Assembly: GCA_003008705.1 (NCBI GenBank) | Contig: PDUO01000069.1 | Span: forward strand, 158,776-222,775 | Length of the DNA stretch: 64,000 nucleotides | Reading direction: 5' to 3' | DNA from: Pezicula radicicola | Taxonomy: Eukaryota > Ascomycota > Leotiomycetes > Helotiales > Dermateaceae | Shown here: in pieces, positions 1-10,863 of the stretch | How positions within the stretch are numbered: the first letter of the stretch is position 1 | Layout of the letters: each line of letters starts with the position of its first letter | Notes under the pieces: model-generated | Told to the model about the DNA's origin: nothing | The model's input: only the letters and a program-made list of their open reading frames with translations | Database searches by the model: none | Translations under genes and position numbers: made by a program

Positions 1-2070
1 ACATTGCTTCGGCAAATGGTGAGGTCAAATTTGCTAAAATGTTGATGGTGTCAAGAGCCGACGTCGATATTACCGATCGTGTAGGCAAAGGAGCTATTCA
101 CTTTGCCGCCGCGAGGCATAACAACGCTGCTGCCATTGTGAATATACTTCTCGGGCGCTGTGACCCACGACTACGCGATGGTGATGGCAGAACGGCTTTA
201 CATTATGCGGCCGAGCGACCAAACGATAGCGTGGCGCTGTTACTCCTCAGGCACGGCGCAAGTCCCAACACTGCATCTCACAATGGCCAGGTGCCATTGT
301 ACCTCGCCGCAAAAGCTGGGAGCGCAAAGATTGTGGGTCTTCTTATCGAATATGGTGCCGACGTCAACGCAAGGGCCGGGACTGAAAGTTACACGGCGCT
401 CCACGCGGCTGCGTACAGTGGCAATTTCGAAATGACTAATGTGCTTGTCAGGACAGGCGCCGATGTGAACGTTGCCGACGACCATCACGACACCCCGTTG
501 CACGAGGCGGTACGTCGTGGTCATGCCAGGGTAGTGCTCTTTCTCCTGCAATCAGGCGCTAATGTCAATGCTGTCAACACAAGGCATATGACACCGCTTC
601 AACGTGCTGTGCTTAACCAGTGGACCGATACAGTGAGAATACTACTCGACTTCGGCGCCAATCCGAACATACGCGACGAGGACGGCGACACAGCCCTCAC
701 GGCTGCTCTGTACTCGAGACCGAATGACATAGTCCACTCGCTGCTGAACAATAGGGCAGACCCCAATGTTCTCAATGGCAGCGGTAAAACGCCACTGATG
801 ATTGCGCTTCGGTTCCCGAGTGTTTACTTGCAGCCACTCATCGAGGCCAACGCCAATGTCAACCTATGCGGTGAAGATCAAGTCACCGTGCTACACAGAG
901 CCGCAGCTGAGACCACTTTTAAGGACATGGACAGTGTGAAACCGTTGCTTTTGTACGGAGAAGAATATCTCAACTTAAATGATGCTGCGGGTTTAGCTCC
1001 TTTACACCATGCAGCGAGGCATGGCCAGACGCACATGATTAAAGAACTTCGGAAGTATGGCGCGAGAATGAGTGCCAAGGACGCCCAAGGGCGGACTCCT
1101 ATGCATCACGCAGTTCGATCAATGCAGCTAACTGACTTCAGTGAGGTGTTTGCCGACTTCCTCTGCCCAAGTAAGGATAATCATGTTAACATTGAAGATG
1201 CAGACGGTTGGACACCGCTGCACTGGGCATGTAAAAGCGGTAGTCTTGAGATTGTGAATCTGCTTCTCAACAAATGTGGGACAGACGAAGCACGCAGGAA
1301 GACGATTCTACATCGGGGTGAACGCGGTTGGACGGCACTAGCTGTCGCTGAGTTTCACCGCCGCAACAATGTCAAGAAAGCTTTGGCGCACGCTCTGAAC
1401 TTGACTGTCACAAACACCAAGGGAGGCAGTATGGAGCTGGCAATCCCGACACCAGGCAACCATGTAGCGATATCAGAAGTTACACCGGACGACATACGAG
1501 CCGTGGAGCCTGGAATCCTCATCAGTAATATACAATGCGATGACTGCTTGATATCAGTGAGTTCTCATTTTATATCAATTCTAGTTGACGCGAACCTCGT
1601 TCATTAGTTACACTACACGAAATACTAATAATCTGCTCTAATAGGGTATACACGGGCTTCGCTACAAATGCAATTCTCATCCTGACTTTGACCTCTGTTT
1701 CAAATGCTACTGGCATTACGAGGAAACTCACTTTCCACGAGGCCATACATTTGATTGTTTGGGGAAAGGCCCCGCAAAAGGTCCTATATTTCTCATCCCG
1801 CCACAGAATCCGGCACTGCTGCTAGCCCTGGACCCGACTGAAAACGCCAGGCTAGAGAGGGAGATACGCAATATCCGTAGACCTGAGCGTGATGTTAACA
1901 TTGAGGCGGACCTTCAGAGATATATCCGCCGCACAAATTCGGACATGTACGATGATGAGGAAGATGAGGATGATGATTTGCATTTGCGAAGAAGGTTAAG
2001 ACGTAGGGAGAGGCTGCGCCGGAGTTTTAGAGAGCGAGAAGAAGGGGGAGACAGAGAAAGGTATAGATAG
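1..2070 (+). CDS. Ankyrin-repeat protein with C-terminal ZZ zinc finger (5' end outside window)
   Basis: Partial gene. The frame is open from the first bases, so the N-terminus lies upstream. Exon A runs to 1556 and exon B is 1645-2070, joined in phase 0 across an 88-bp intron with donor GTGAGT, branch TACTAATA and acceptor ATAG. About twelve ankyrin repeats are visible (motifs such as GRTALHYAA, TPLHEAVRRGH, GWTPLHWACKSG). The last repeat is followed by a ZZ-type finger split by the intron: CDDC before it, then GLRYKCNSHPDFDLCFKC and HYEETHFPRGHTF after it. The second Cys of the second CxxC pair is His here (KCNSH), an unusual ligand swap that may still bind zinc. The tail is acidic, then Arg-rich. 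In fungi, ankyrin arrays often form the repeat end of NLR-type incompatibility proteins, so an upstream NACHT or effector domain is possible but not seen. Role inferred: protein-protein interaction. Confidence 0.85.
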
Positions 2071-2074
2071 ATAA

Positions 2075-2365
2075 TATTAGTACTTAATAGGTATAATTTA
2101 ATAGTACTAAGAGTTATATTTTATATATAAGTATTACATTATTTAAACGTTTTAAAGAAAATCTAAAAAGTTAATTTATTATTTATACTAATATTATATT
2201 TATAATAGAAATATTATTTTTAATCCTAAAATAAAGTTTTATTATTAGCATAAACTAAATAACTTTTTAATCTAATAAATATTATATAGTATATTATATT
2301 ATAATAAGATTGATATAATTCATTAATTATTAATAGAATTATAGTTTAATTATAGAATAACCAGG
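2075..2365. other. AT-rich block, no gene
   Basis: About 290 bp made almost wholly of A and T directly after the ankyrin-ZZ stop codon. It has no usable reading frame. It resembles the other AT blocks of the window and is probably a RIP-mutated repeat remnant. No terminal repeats could be recognised. Confidence 0.6.
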
Positions 2366-3773
2366 TACCTATCCAGCACACTTTCTACAACGTCCAGTCT
2401 TCTATTTACAACATCAACACAAACCTGTAGGTATCTACAAGACATCCTTAAGCCATTTTCAGTATCTAAGTTCCCGGCAGAAAAAAAGGAATCTTCCACT
2501 TGCCTACCCCCTTCTGCACCACTCTCTCCGCAACCTCTTCCGAGATTGTCACTAACGAGCCCGGATTCACCAAAGAGCCCGAACTCAAGAACACAGAATT
2601 GCTCCGACTGTGCTCTTGGTAGTATGCAAACTCAACCAAACTCTCCTTTCGAATATGATTCTGATTTTGCAAATGATTTTACGTCCCTAACGGTATCCTG
2701 CGAAAGCCGGTGTATCCGTCTTTCTATAGAAGCTTGTGCTAACATAATGCAATCGGCGGCCATATTTGCAATAAGGTCCTCGAGTTTTGCTGGTTTTGGC
2801 GTATAAGCGCATAACTGTAAAAATACAAGCAAAAAGTGATCAAGATCCCTATCTATGCCGTGCCTCTCTAGCGCGGACGATCTCAGAGGAAACTTTTCCT
2901 CTTTAGGCTACTTATTAGCCTAGTATAGGTATTAGCGCAGGAGGTGCCACTAAATCTACATCTGACACGCCAGTTAGGGGCACGGTTGCCCATGGCGAAG
3001 GGAAGAGATTCGTTCACGCTCGTGTTATGCCGATTGCTATGGCTATTGGAATAAATGCGGCAATGTAATGGATCGAGGAATAGTTGTTTTTTCTTTACGT
3101 ACAAAGTCCGTACACGCGTCAACTGCTAACTTGGAGCGACATGACTCTACGCACGCCAGAAGTTATACTATGCACATGCGTCATAGTCTAGAACGACCCC
3201 AACACTATTCTAACTAACAGACATAACATTGAAACAACTAGACCCGTTGACGATAGAAGGGCCAAGGTATAACGGCTAAAACGAGGCATCGGGAGCGCGA
3301 AGTAGATTTGAGTTGTGTGATGCAACAAAGCTGACAACGTAGTCTGTCATGATTCTACCAAGAGTCCTGTTCTCCACACCGTCACAGTTCGTGCCGGAAA
3401 ACATAACCAAAGGCGCTGTAGCACAGTAAAGTCGGGTCTCAGCCGCAAAGTATAGCTGACCGATTCCATGCCATCAGAGTATCTACGTGAAAAGGGATTG
3501 CGCCTCGTCATATGAAACTCCAGCCCCCTTTTTCCAAATATCTTTCTCCCTTTCCCGCCCATTGCCTGTTATCTCACCATCCGAGTTGATTCGAACCCAT
3601 GTTTTTTTGAGTTATTAAACGCATAGGGACAAGTAGTAAGTTGCTTGAAGAATAGAAAACAGAGGCTAACTATTTCAACGTCCATGTGAGACATTAGTCT
3701 CCTTACCTTCGTCTAACATATATAGCGATCTGTATGTAGTAGTTGAGTAGAGGTAGCGTTAGCACTATTATAA
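2366..3773. other. Intergenic; one weak minus-strand coding relic at 2632-2880
   Basis: No gene can be supported. On the minus strand 2632-2880 reads as a natural-looking stretch (LQLCAYTPKPAKLEDLI, then IERRIHRLSQDTVRDVK) that stops within the segment and has no start. I do not recognise the family. The rest (2880-3773) shows only short random frames. Confidence 0.3.
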
Positions 3774-4250
3774 GTGTATAGTTCGGCTTTTACTTCTGCA
3801 CTAAGAACTAATATAGTCTGCTATCAGCTCTCAGACGAGATTCCACGCTCCTTTGAAAGTATCGCGGTGATTTTGGAGAGTGGGAGTCCCCTATTACAGA
3901 CGCCCGAGGGCCATTCGGGTTTCATCGAGGCCTCGGCCTTCTTGCCGGACGGCAGGCCGCTGGCGTCGGCATCGGACGACAATACGGTTAGGCTGTGGGA
4001 TGCTAGCTCAGGAGCGTCCTTGCAGGTGCTCGGGGGCCAAGAGAACAAGGTTAGTATTCCATATTTGGACGTTAGTTATATCTTTTGATACCTTTGAAAT
4101 AAGGAAGTTAATATATATACCTATGTATGCGTGGTTCCGTATGCATCCAAGACGGCAGTATTCTATCCGTCGCCACGGCCGCCCGCGGAGGCCGGCATTT
4201 GTGAGGATTGCCTTGTCGTCATGATCGGACAACATTGAAGTTGACAGGGA
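3774..4250 (+). pseudogene. WD40-repeat relic (NLR-type C-terminus)
   Basis: A single well-preserved WD repeat is visible: EGHSGFIEASAFLPDGRP then LASASDDNTVRLWDASSG, about residues 40-85 of the frame from 3774. The GHSG...PDGR...LASASDDNTVRLWD pattern is the one found in the repeat arrays of fungal HET-E-type NACHT-WD40 proteins. Downstream, around 4150-4255, another frame reads DGSILSVATAARGG followed by a stop and GTFK, like the end of such a protein. No NACHT domain and no other repeats remain, so this is a decayed tail. Two or more frames and a stop are needed, so it is not a working gene. Confidence 0.6.
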
Positions 4251-4560
4251 CCTTTAAATAAATGTCACCCTTCCTCACATCCGGAATCTTCGGTAAATGG
4301 CAACGGTTGCAGGCTGATAGGCCTAAAGTCTTGCATCGTCATCACCACTATCATCACCGGAAACATAATCAGGCCCAGGACGTACAACCTTAAGCTAGCT
4401 CGGCAATAGGGTTTGAACAAACTTATGTCCGTCGATATATCGATGCTCAGTCGTATTCAGCCAAGGGGTTCAACCAGCACACTAATTACACTATCGCCTT
4501 GCCCAGCCTAGAGGAAGGTGCAAGGGGACTCTGTCTCCCTTGTTGGTCTGAACCTCATCC

Positions 4561-4568
4561 TATATAAG
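4561..4568 (+). promoter_or_regulatory. TATA-like box upstream of the alcohol dehydrogenase
   Basis: TATATAAG lies about 100 bp before the ATG at 4666, a plausible core-promoter position. It was found by sequence only. Confidence 0.4.
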
Positions 4569-4665
4569 TACCGCGAGACGGCTTAGACTCGCTTGCAAGA
4601 AAGTGGCAAGCTTCCGTCTTCTTTGCTTTACATGAACACTCCATTGATGCAATATCATCCCTATC

Positions 4666-5862
4666 ATGGCACTCAATGCAACGATGCGAGCCGTCATATG
4701 GGAGGGCGTTCCTTACCATATGACGGTAGCGGACGTACCGATTCCAACCATTCAAGCCGGCACTGATGCCCTTGTTTGGATTCAAGCTTCGGCAATCTGC
4801 GGAACAGACCTTCATACATACCATGGGCTGCTTGGGAGTCCGAACCCACCATGGGGGATGGGCCATGAGGCCATAGGAGTTATAGAGGAGATTGGGGATG
4901 CAGTAGATTTTCTTCATGTAGGCGATTACGTCGTTATACCGGATGCTTTTGACACTGGGCACCTGGACCTGGTGGAGCCTGCCTTTGGCATGGGTATTGG
5001 ATTCGGCCCAGCAGCTGGCCTCTCGGAAGGAGCCCAAGGTGCGTGACCGACTAGCTCTGACACTCTATACTTATTTTTGTGCTAAATATCCGTTTAAATA
5101 GCGGAATATGCTCGCATACCATATGCGGACAAGAGTTTGATACCTGTCCCGCTGGCAAGCAACACAACGAACGACTCACTTGTACTGGATTACCTTCTCC
5201 TATCGGATATCTTTGCCACCGGTTGGGCCGCCCTCGACTTTGCTGGGTTTGAGCCTGGCGATACTGTCGCCGTCTTCGGTGCTGGACCTGTCGGCCTGCT
5301 CGCTGCATACTCTGCCATTCTCCGCGGCACCTCGAGGGTATATTCTGTCGATCATATCCAGTCTCGACTGGATAAAGCGGCTTCAATTGGTGCTGTCCCT
5401 ATCAACTTTGTTCAATCAGACCCTGTGCAAGAAATCCTTAGCCACGAGCCAAATGGAGTGAGAAGGGCTGTCGACTGTGTTGGATATGAGGCCGTTAATG
5501 CCAATCTTGACATTCAAGAGAACATAGTCGTTCAGAATATGGTTGCCGTTACTAGCCTTGGAGGCGGGATCGGACAGGTTGGCTTGTTCTTAGATTCTAG
5601 CAACACCACTGGCACGCCGCTTGGGGGTACCCTATCGCCAAATATTACGTTCCCCATGGCAGCTTTCTTTGGCAAGAACCTGCGTTTCCAAGCCGGTTCC
5701 GTCGAACCGAAGGATCTTGCACCTCAGCTTATAGAGCTTATAGCGAGTGGTCAAGCCCGCCCAAGCTTTATTATCAGTAGCGAAATCGGGATTGAGGAAG
5801 CGCCGGAGTATTATGCTCGGTTTGACCAGCACCTGGAGACGAAGGTCGTTATCCGATTTTAA
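4666..5862 (+). CDS. Zinc-type medium-chain alcohol dehydrogenase
   Basis: Two exons, 4666-5038 and 5102-5862, with a 63-bp intron (GTGCGT...ATAG, phase 1) give 377 residues, normal for the family. The N-terminal GroES-like half has the catalytic zinc pattern: ICGTDLHTYHG (Cys ligand) and GMGHEAIGVIEEIG (GHE). The C-terminal half has the Rossmann fingerprint VFGAGPVGLLAAY for NAD(P). The four-Cys structural-zinc loop usual between them is missing; the segment reads DAFDTGHLDLVEPAFGMG instead. Expected reaction: NAD(P)-dependent oxidation of an alcohol or reduction of an aldehyde in the cytosol. It is closest in look to the glutathione-independent formaldehyde-dehydrogenase-like group, but the substrate is unknown. 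The start was chosen as the first ATG in frame after the TATA box. The gene is intact, unlike most of its neighbours. Confidence 0.9.
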
Positions 5863-6429
5863 GAAAATTGGACGTGCGATAGGATGGTGCCATCATGAGG
5901 TTTAGCAGGGAGGGTATCTTCGGCGATGTATTTCTAGTTTTCGAAACCGTGGCGTTATAGTTAGACGTCGCAGGGGTTGTTAGGAGAAGCTCTTAATATT
6001 TGACTCTTTACTCCAGCATTTGCCTTCTAGGAATGCAGCTGCGCTCCAAATCTAAACCCAATCGGAGAGGTTAGTTTACGCTCAAGCCCTCTCCCCCTCC
6101 TAACGCCACCCCCTCTGGCCCCAACTCACGCCGTAACGCGTCGAGTGAGGCACCTTCTACTTGAGACTATGCCTGAGATAGACTCTTGCCCTCAGATTGC
6201 TGTCAATCTTCTTATACACCGCCTTGATGCTTTTGACAGGTTTGAGGACTGAATGCATTAACTGAACTACTGTTTGTTGTATGGGCAGATCTCCATACAG
6301 TAGATACGGACAAGAGAAGCGACTTCAAAGTGACGGCAGCAGGAGATTAGGTGAAGGTGCATGAGGCGGAACATCACAAAAGAAACTGGTGATCGCCAAG
6401 CCCAGCGGACTTTTCTTCCACTACGAGTG
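5863..6429. other. Intergenic, nothing recognised
   Basis: Region 3' of the alcohol dehydrogenase. Only short random frames; no RNA gene or repeat seen. Confidence 0.5.
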
Positions 6430-6900
6430 TTGCTACGTGCAGCGACATCTTTCCGAGAAACAACTCGCAGATTATACAGAGACTTGATACAAATCACGTA
6501 AAGCTTTCTGATAGTACAAAGCTTCCACACAACTCGATATCCGCTGCCGCTTCAACCCACCACTGGGACCCCAAATACTACCTGGATCCAGAGAAGTTTG
6601 ATGGATGTCGGTTCCTGAATATGCTGCAACAGCCAGGCAAAGAGACTGTCGCCTAGTTTGTCTCGACTAGCCCGAATCACCTAGATTTCGGACATAGACA
6701 ACATGTATGTCTTGGCCGCTTCTTCGCATCTAACGAATTAAGATAATCATATGCTACATCTTGCTGAAGTACGACTGGAGGTTACTGGAGGGCTAGGAGC
6801 CAAAATTCAACGTTCGTAGGTTTATCCTTGCTGCGGATCATAGCACGAAGCTCGAAATTTGCAGGCGCCGGGAGGAAATCATTCTTAAGAATCTATGACT
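6430..6900 (+). pseudogene. Cytochrome P450 relic, C-terminal part
   Basis: The reading frame starting near 6496 gives KLSDSTKLPHNSISAAAST and then HHWDPKYYLDPEKFDGCRF, the fungal P450 segment before the heme loop. After one stop follows FGHRQHVCLGRFFASNELR, matching the heme-binding signature FxxGxxxCxGRxFA with the Cys ligand kept (VCLGR). The end reads EPKFNVRRFILAADHSTKLEI. Upstream, 6430-6490 gives LRVLLRAATSFRETTRRLY in another frame, probably the helix K region. At least one frame shift and two stops break it, and the N-terminal two thirds are absent. Confidence 0.75.
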
Positions 6901-7636
6901 GTGAGTCTAGGGCCATATGTGTTTAAAGTCAATAATACTATTTGTACATAGTTGTTCAACCTAATGTATCCTAAGACACTTCCAATTTGGCTGCTCAGTC
7001 CTTTATTTCGCCGCTTCTTGTAGTTTCATCTGCAAACGCTTGTAACGATTAAACAGGGACAGATAGATTTTATATGGCAAGTATCTAAGGAAGTCTAATT
7101 AATACTAGTATCACTTCGAATAAACTAAGCATTGGAGCTCTAAGAAATCCACACGGCCCTGATGCAGCCCTAGCGCTGTGTTACTCGAGACCGTAACTAA
7201 TCTGGTCCTGTTTATCTCGGAAACTCCATAGGTATATAAAGCTTCAACTTCTGCCTTAACGTGAATTCCCAGCCGAACCAACCCGTAGGACGTTCAGTCT
7301 GCCTTCATAACTTCCACACTGTTTATCAGAAGAGGTGACTTGGTTGTTGCATAACCAAGTATAAATCCTTTCGGGCCCGAATAGTGCCGTCACTAAGTAC
7401 CCCGTATCCAAGTCCTATCCACCCCCTCTCGGCCAAGATTGATTCCGGCACCCGATCCAGTTGTGCGCCAGCCCCAGTGGTATCTAAGCATCTCCGCTGA
7501 TTGGATCCTTGTAGCTAAAAAGACCTCGGTATTAGACTCCAGCCCAGAAGAGAGTATATGAAAGCGTAAACTCTGAGACTTAGTAGAGAGAAAGAAGCAC
7601 GCTTCAGCCAGGGAGTGCAAAGCTTGATAGCCAACG
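6901..7636. other. Intergenic, upstream of the esterase pseudogene
   Basis: No coding signal. A TATATAAA string at 7233-7240 lies about 400 bp before the esterase start and may or may not be a promoter element. Confidence 0.4.
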
Positions 7637-9667
7637 ATGCAGCTTCTATTCATGACCTCCGTCTTCGTCTCGTGCACGAATGCAATCCTCCGGAAGGCGC
7701 CCCCATATCTAGGGCGTTCCGCCCCAATCGCGCAAACTTTGAACGGCTCTTATATGGGTATTCATGATCATATCCACCAACAAGATTATTTCCTTGGAGT
7801 ACCTTACACCCAGCCTCCTGTTGATCGCCTTAGGTTTGTGAAACATCAAAGCTTGAACGAAACTTGGTATGGCATTCGCAACGCCTCCAAGTACTCTCCA
7901 GCATGCATTGGCGTTGGGGTAAGAATGCCCTCTTGGAAAACGAGATGGTGTTTAACATTAATTATATCATCAGTCCGGCTCAGGGCTATTTCCGGAGTCT
8001 GAAGACTGCCTAACGTTGAATATCATTCGTCCTAGCCCTAGTGATATATGCTGCACATCATTTCCTATCGTTGTATGGATTCATGGGTAAGATATTTTGC
8101 GATATCAACGTCCTATGAAAAAAACTGATACCGGAACAGAGGAGACACATTGGCTGGAAGCAGCCGAGATCCGCGATACAACCTCACGTACATCGTACGG
8201 AAGTCTATTGAGATCGGGAAACCACTTATGGGAATTAGCATCAACTACCGTCTGGGTGGTTTTGGATGGATGTATTCCAAAGAGTTGGCTGAAGAATGCA
8301 ATATAAATCTTACACTTCGTGATCAAATGTGAGCAGTAGAGTGTAGCTTATCAATGAATTTTTATTTGAATGCTAAACTGTCAGCAGTCTGGCTCTGCAA
8401 TGGATTCAAGAAAACATTGCAGGGTTTAATGGTGATCCAGATTGCGTCACAATCTGGGGTGAGAGCGATGGTGCTTGGTCCGTTGGCCGCCTAGCCCTTG
8501 CCTACAACGGGACAAACCACGGTCTGTTTAGAGGCATTATCGCGCAAAGCGGAGGACCCCAAGCGTAAGTGTAGACCCTTGGTTCTTCAAAGCTTGAGAG
8601 CTAATAACGAGATTAATTTTACGAATGAAGCTACTATTCTGAGTCGACTTCCGTCAGATCAATCCGGGATACAGCACTAACTCAAACAGTGGGAAATGCT
8701 ACTTCTATTCAGCAGAGCTTTGACCAGATTGTCGCCGGGCTCTAATGTGCTCCAACAAAACGCGCCACGGAATGTCTCAGAGAGGCTCCATTAGAGGCAC
8801 TAATGCCTCTAATGGAGCCACGTTGAGGGAGCTTCCTAGGAATCATGGACAACGACCTAATTGTCGATTTATCCTCAGAACAGCTTCGAAGAGGCTCATT
8901 TGTCCGAGTTCCTATGTTGATTGGATGCACTTCGGATGAAGGCACCCTCTTGCTAACCATTGTTGGATCAAGTCCATTCGACGCGGACAATGATTTTAGA
9001 CAACTTGCAGCCGGGTTTGGACTGGACTCAACTTCCATAGACAAACTTGCCCGGCTTTACCCAGACGATCCTAGCGAGGGCAATCCCTCTACTCTTCCAG
9101 GGCGACCTTCGAATCCTGAATTGGGACGACAGTGGAAGCGAGCAGCTGCTTTCATAGGAGATTGGTGGTTCATCGAGCCTTCGCGCGCTTCGGCTGAGGC
9201 TTGGGCTCGTTTCGATGTCCCTGCGTTTCTCTACCGCTTTGACATACCAACACGTTACAATTATGGAAATCAAACCTTGCTTAAGGGCGAAGATTGGTTG
9301 GGTGCAACGCATTTCCAGGACATTCCATTCAGTTTTAACAATGTTAAGAATGATCTTATTGTTCAGGGTGCTTCATCAGAGACGCTGAAAGTATGGTCGC
9401 GGATGGAAGATACTGTTTCCAGAGCCTGGGTGTCGTTTATCCACGACTTGGACCCAAATGCAGATAGTAAGCAACTAAACTTGAAATTGGTAATTAAAGA
9501 AATGACTGACCGACTTTTGAGGATCTGAACTAAATCTTTACCCTAAATACAAGCTCTCTCAGCCTCTTCACGCAGTCTGGGGAACCAATGGGACATTTGT
9601 CGAGAATGATTATCGGAAAGAGCAGTTTTCATTTATTAATTCCTTATCAGGGAAAGTCGGCCGTTAG
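7637..9667 (+). pseudogene. Type-B carboxylesterase/lipase with two in-frame stops
   Basis: Six exons can be joined with consensus splice sites: 7637-7918, 7974-8086, 8140-8328, 8385-8564, 8631-9466 and 9522-9667, together 487 codons. The product starts with a short signal-like segment. It has EDCLTLNI, the oxyanion loop WIHGGD, the nucleophile elbow GESDGA and the acid-residue segment TSDEG, and ends in GTFVENDYRKEQFSF, typical of secreted fungal type-B esterases (alpha/beta-hydrolase fold). Frame and homology-like sequence continue unbroken on both sides of TAA at 8743-8745 and TGA at 8824-8826, so these are nonsense changes in an otherwise recent gene. No GT..AG intron removes both. The stops flank a perfect 16-bp inverted repeat (8784-8819). 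The acceptor of exon 4 is a NAGNAG (CAGCAG), so 8385 or 8388 are both in frame. Confidence 0.85.
8784..8819. repeat. Perfect 16-bp inverted repeat with 4-nt loop inside the esterase
   Basis: The left arm 8784-8799 (GGCTCCATTAGAGGCA) is the exact reverse complement of the right arm 8804-8819, with loop CTAA. The left arm reads as expected esterase codons (EAPLEAL). The right arm leads straight into the TGA at 8824, so it looks like the altered half. Confidence 0.95.
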
Positions 9668-10863
9668 TTATAAGTTACGGTGCTGCGGGTTCATATCTTT
9701 TCTGGTTATCTCGAGAGAATGTATGGACAGCAACGGCAGGAAGAAGTGGGTTCTAGACACTTAATTATTATTTGCAGAGGGATTTTAGTGACTCTTAGAG
9801 CCTTCAATTGTTTAGTTATTAAAGCCCTTTAGATAAATCTCCCCTTTTTGATGTTATGCATTCCCCAAGCTTATCCAGCATTCCTCTTCTGCAGTGGGAA
9901 TAAGGAAGAGCTTAACAATTTCGGCAGATTCCTTCGCTGTCCTGGTTGCACCCCGTAGTCTACATCACTTCTGCTGCTTGCTTGACCTTTCGCTTCCGAG
10001 ATTTCTTAGTAGGTTCTTCTTCCTGCTGCAACTCATCTGTTTTCCTCTCACGCTTTGGAGACTGGACAGTTGTGACGGGTAGTAGAGGGCTTTCGGGATC
10101 CGGATTTTCACCCGTCCTGAGCGATTTGGGGCTTCTATAGAGCAAAGTTACGAGGTAGACGTTTAGTAGATTAGCAATGGATGTTCAACCCTATGAGCAT
10201 CATCACGGCCGAACCTTGGTTATTTTTAGGGCAGGCACTGTCTGTGCACGCCTTTCCATCATACGTATTCAGCAACAGGAAGAATTGATCTACAGCATTT
10301 TGATTTTGTTCCGATGACTAACTTTCGTTATACTACTAGACTATTATACTTGCTCTACGCCCAACACGGCTCAGCCACATCGAATTCCACGTGATGCAGG
10401 ATCTACTTCTCTAAATTGGGGCTGAGGCTGTCTTACGTGGGCCTTCCACTCATGGAGGTGGACCAATCACAGCCTGATATACTCGTTTATTCTAGGTAAG
10501 CGAGTAGAGACGATTTACATCTAGAACGTCCGCAAAAGGAGTAATACCTCTCATCCGACACAGAGGATCATCGTACAAGGATAAGAAAATCGGCTGCTGA
10601 TACCGTGATTCAGGAGAACCTAGATTTTAACCCACGTGAAGGTTCTTAATTACAACCTGGACCCTTATAAGCAGTCACGTCTGCCATTGACTCATGCCCA
10701 CAACCCGCACCCTAGAGCTTCGACATAGAAAATATCCAACCCAGTCTTAGACAGCTCTGAAACCTTGCTTTCCAGATTATGGAGCAACTGCATCATTTGC
10801 TCTAGTTCAAAGAAATGCTCACCTGAACTATTGTAGTACCATGGATTTCGACAAATAAATTGA
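9668..10863. other. Intergenic; possible minus-strand relic at 9960-10145
   Basis: No supported gene. The minus strand at 9960-10145 encodes a Lys/Arg/Glu-rich run containing EEEPTKKSRKRKVK, which resembles a nuclear-localisation segment at a protein C-terminus. It is only 61 codons and has no start or partner exon, so it may be chance or a relic. Confidence 0.3.

Noticed and set aside
240..551. 103-codon antisense frame opposite the ankyrin gene
   Set aside because: Shadow of the real ankyrin coding frame; no domain.
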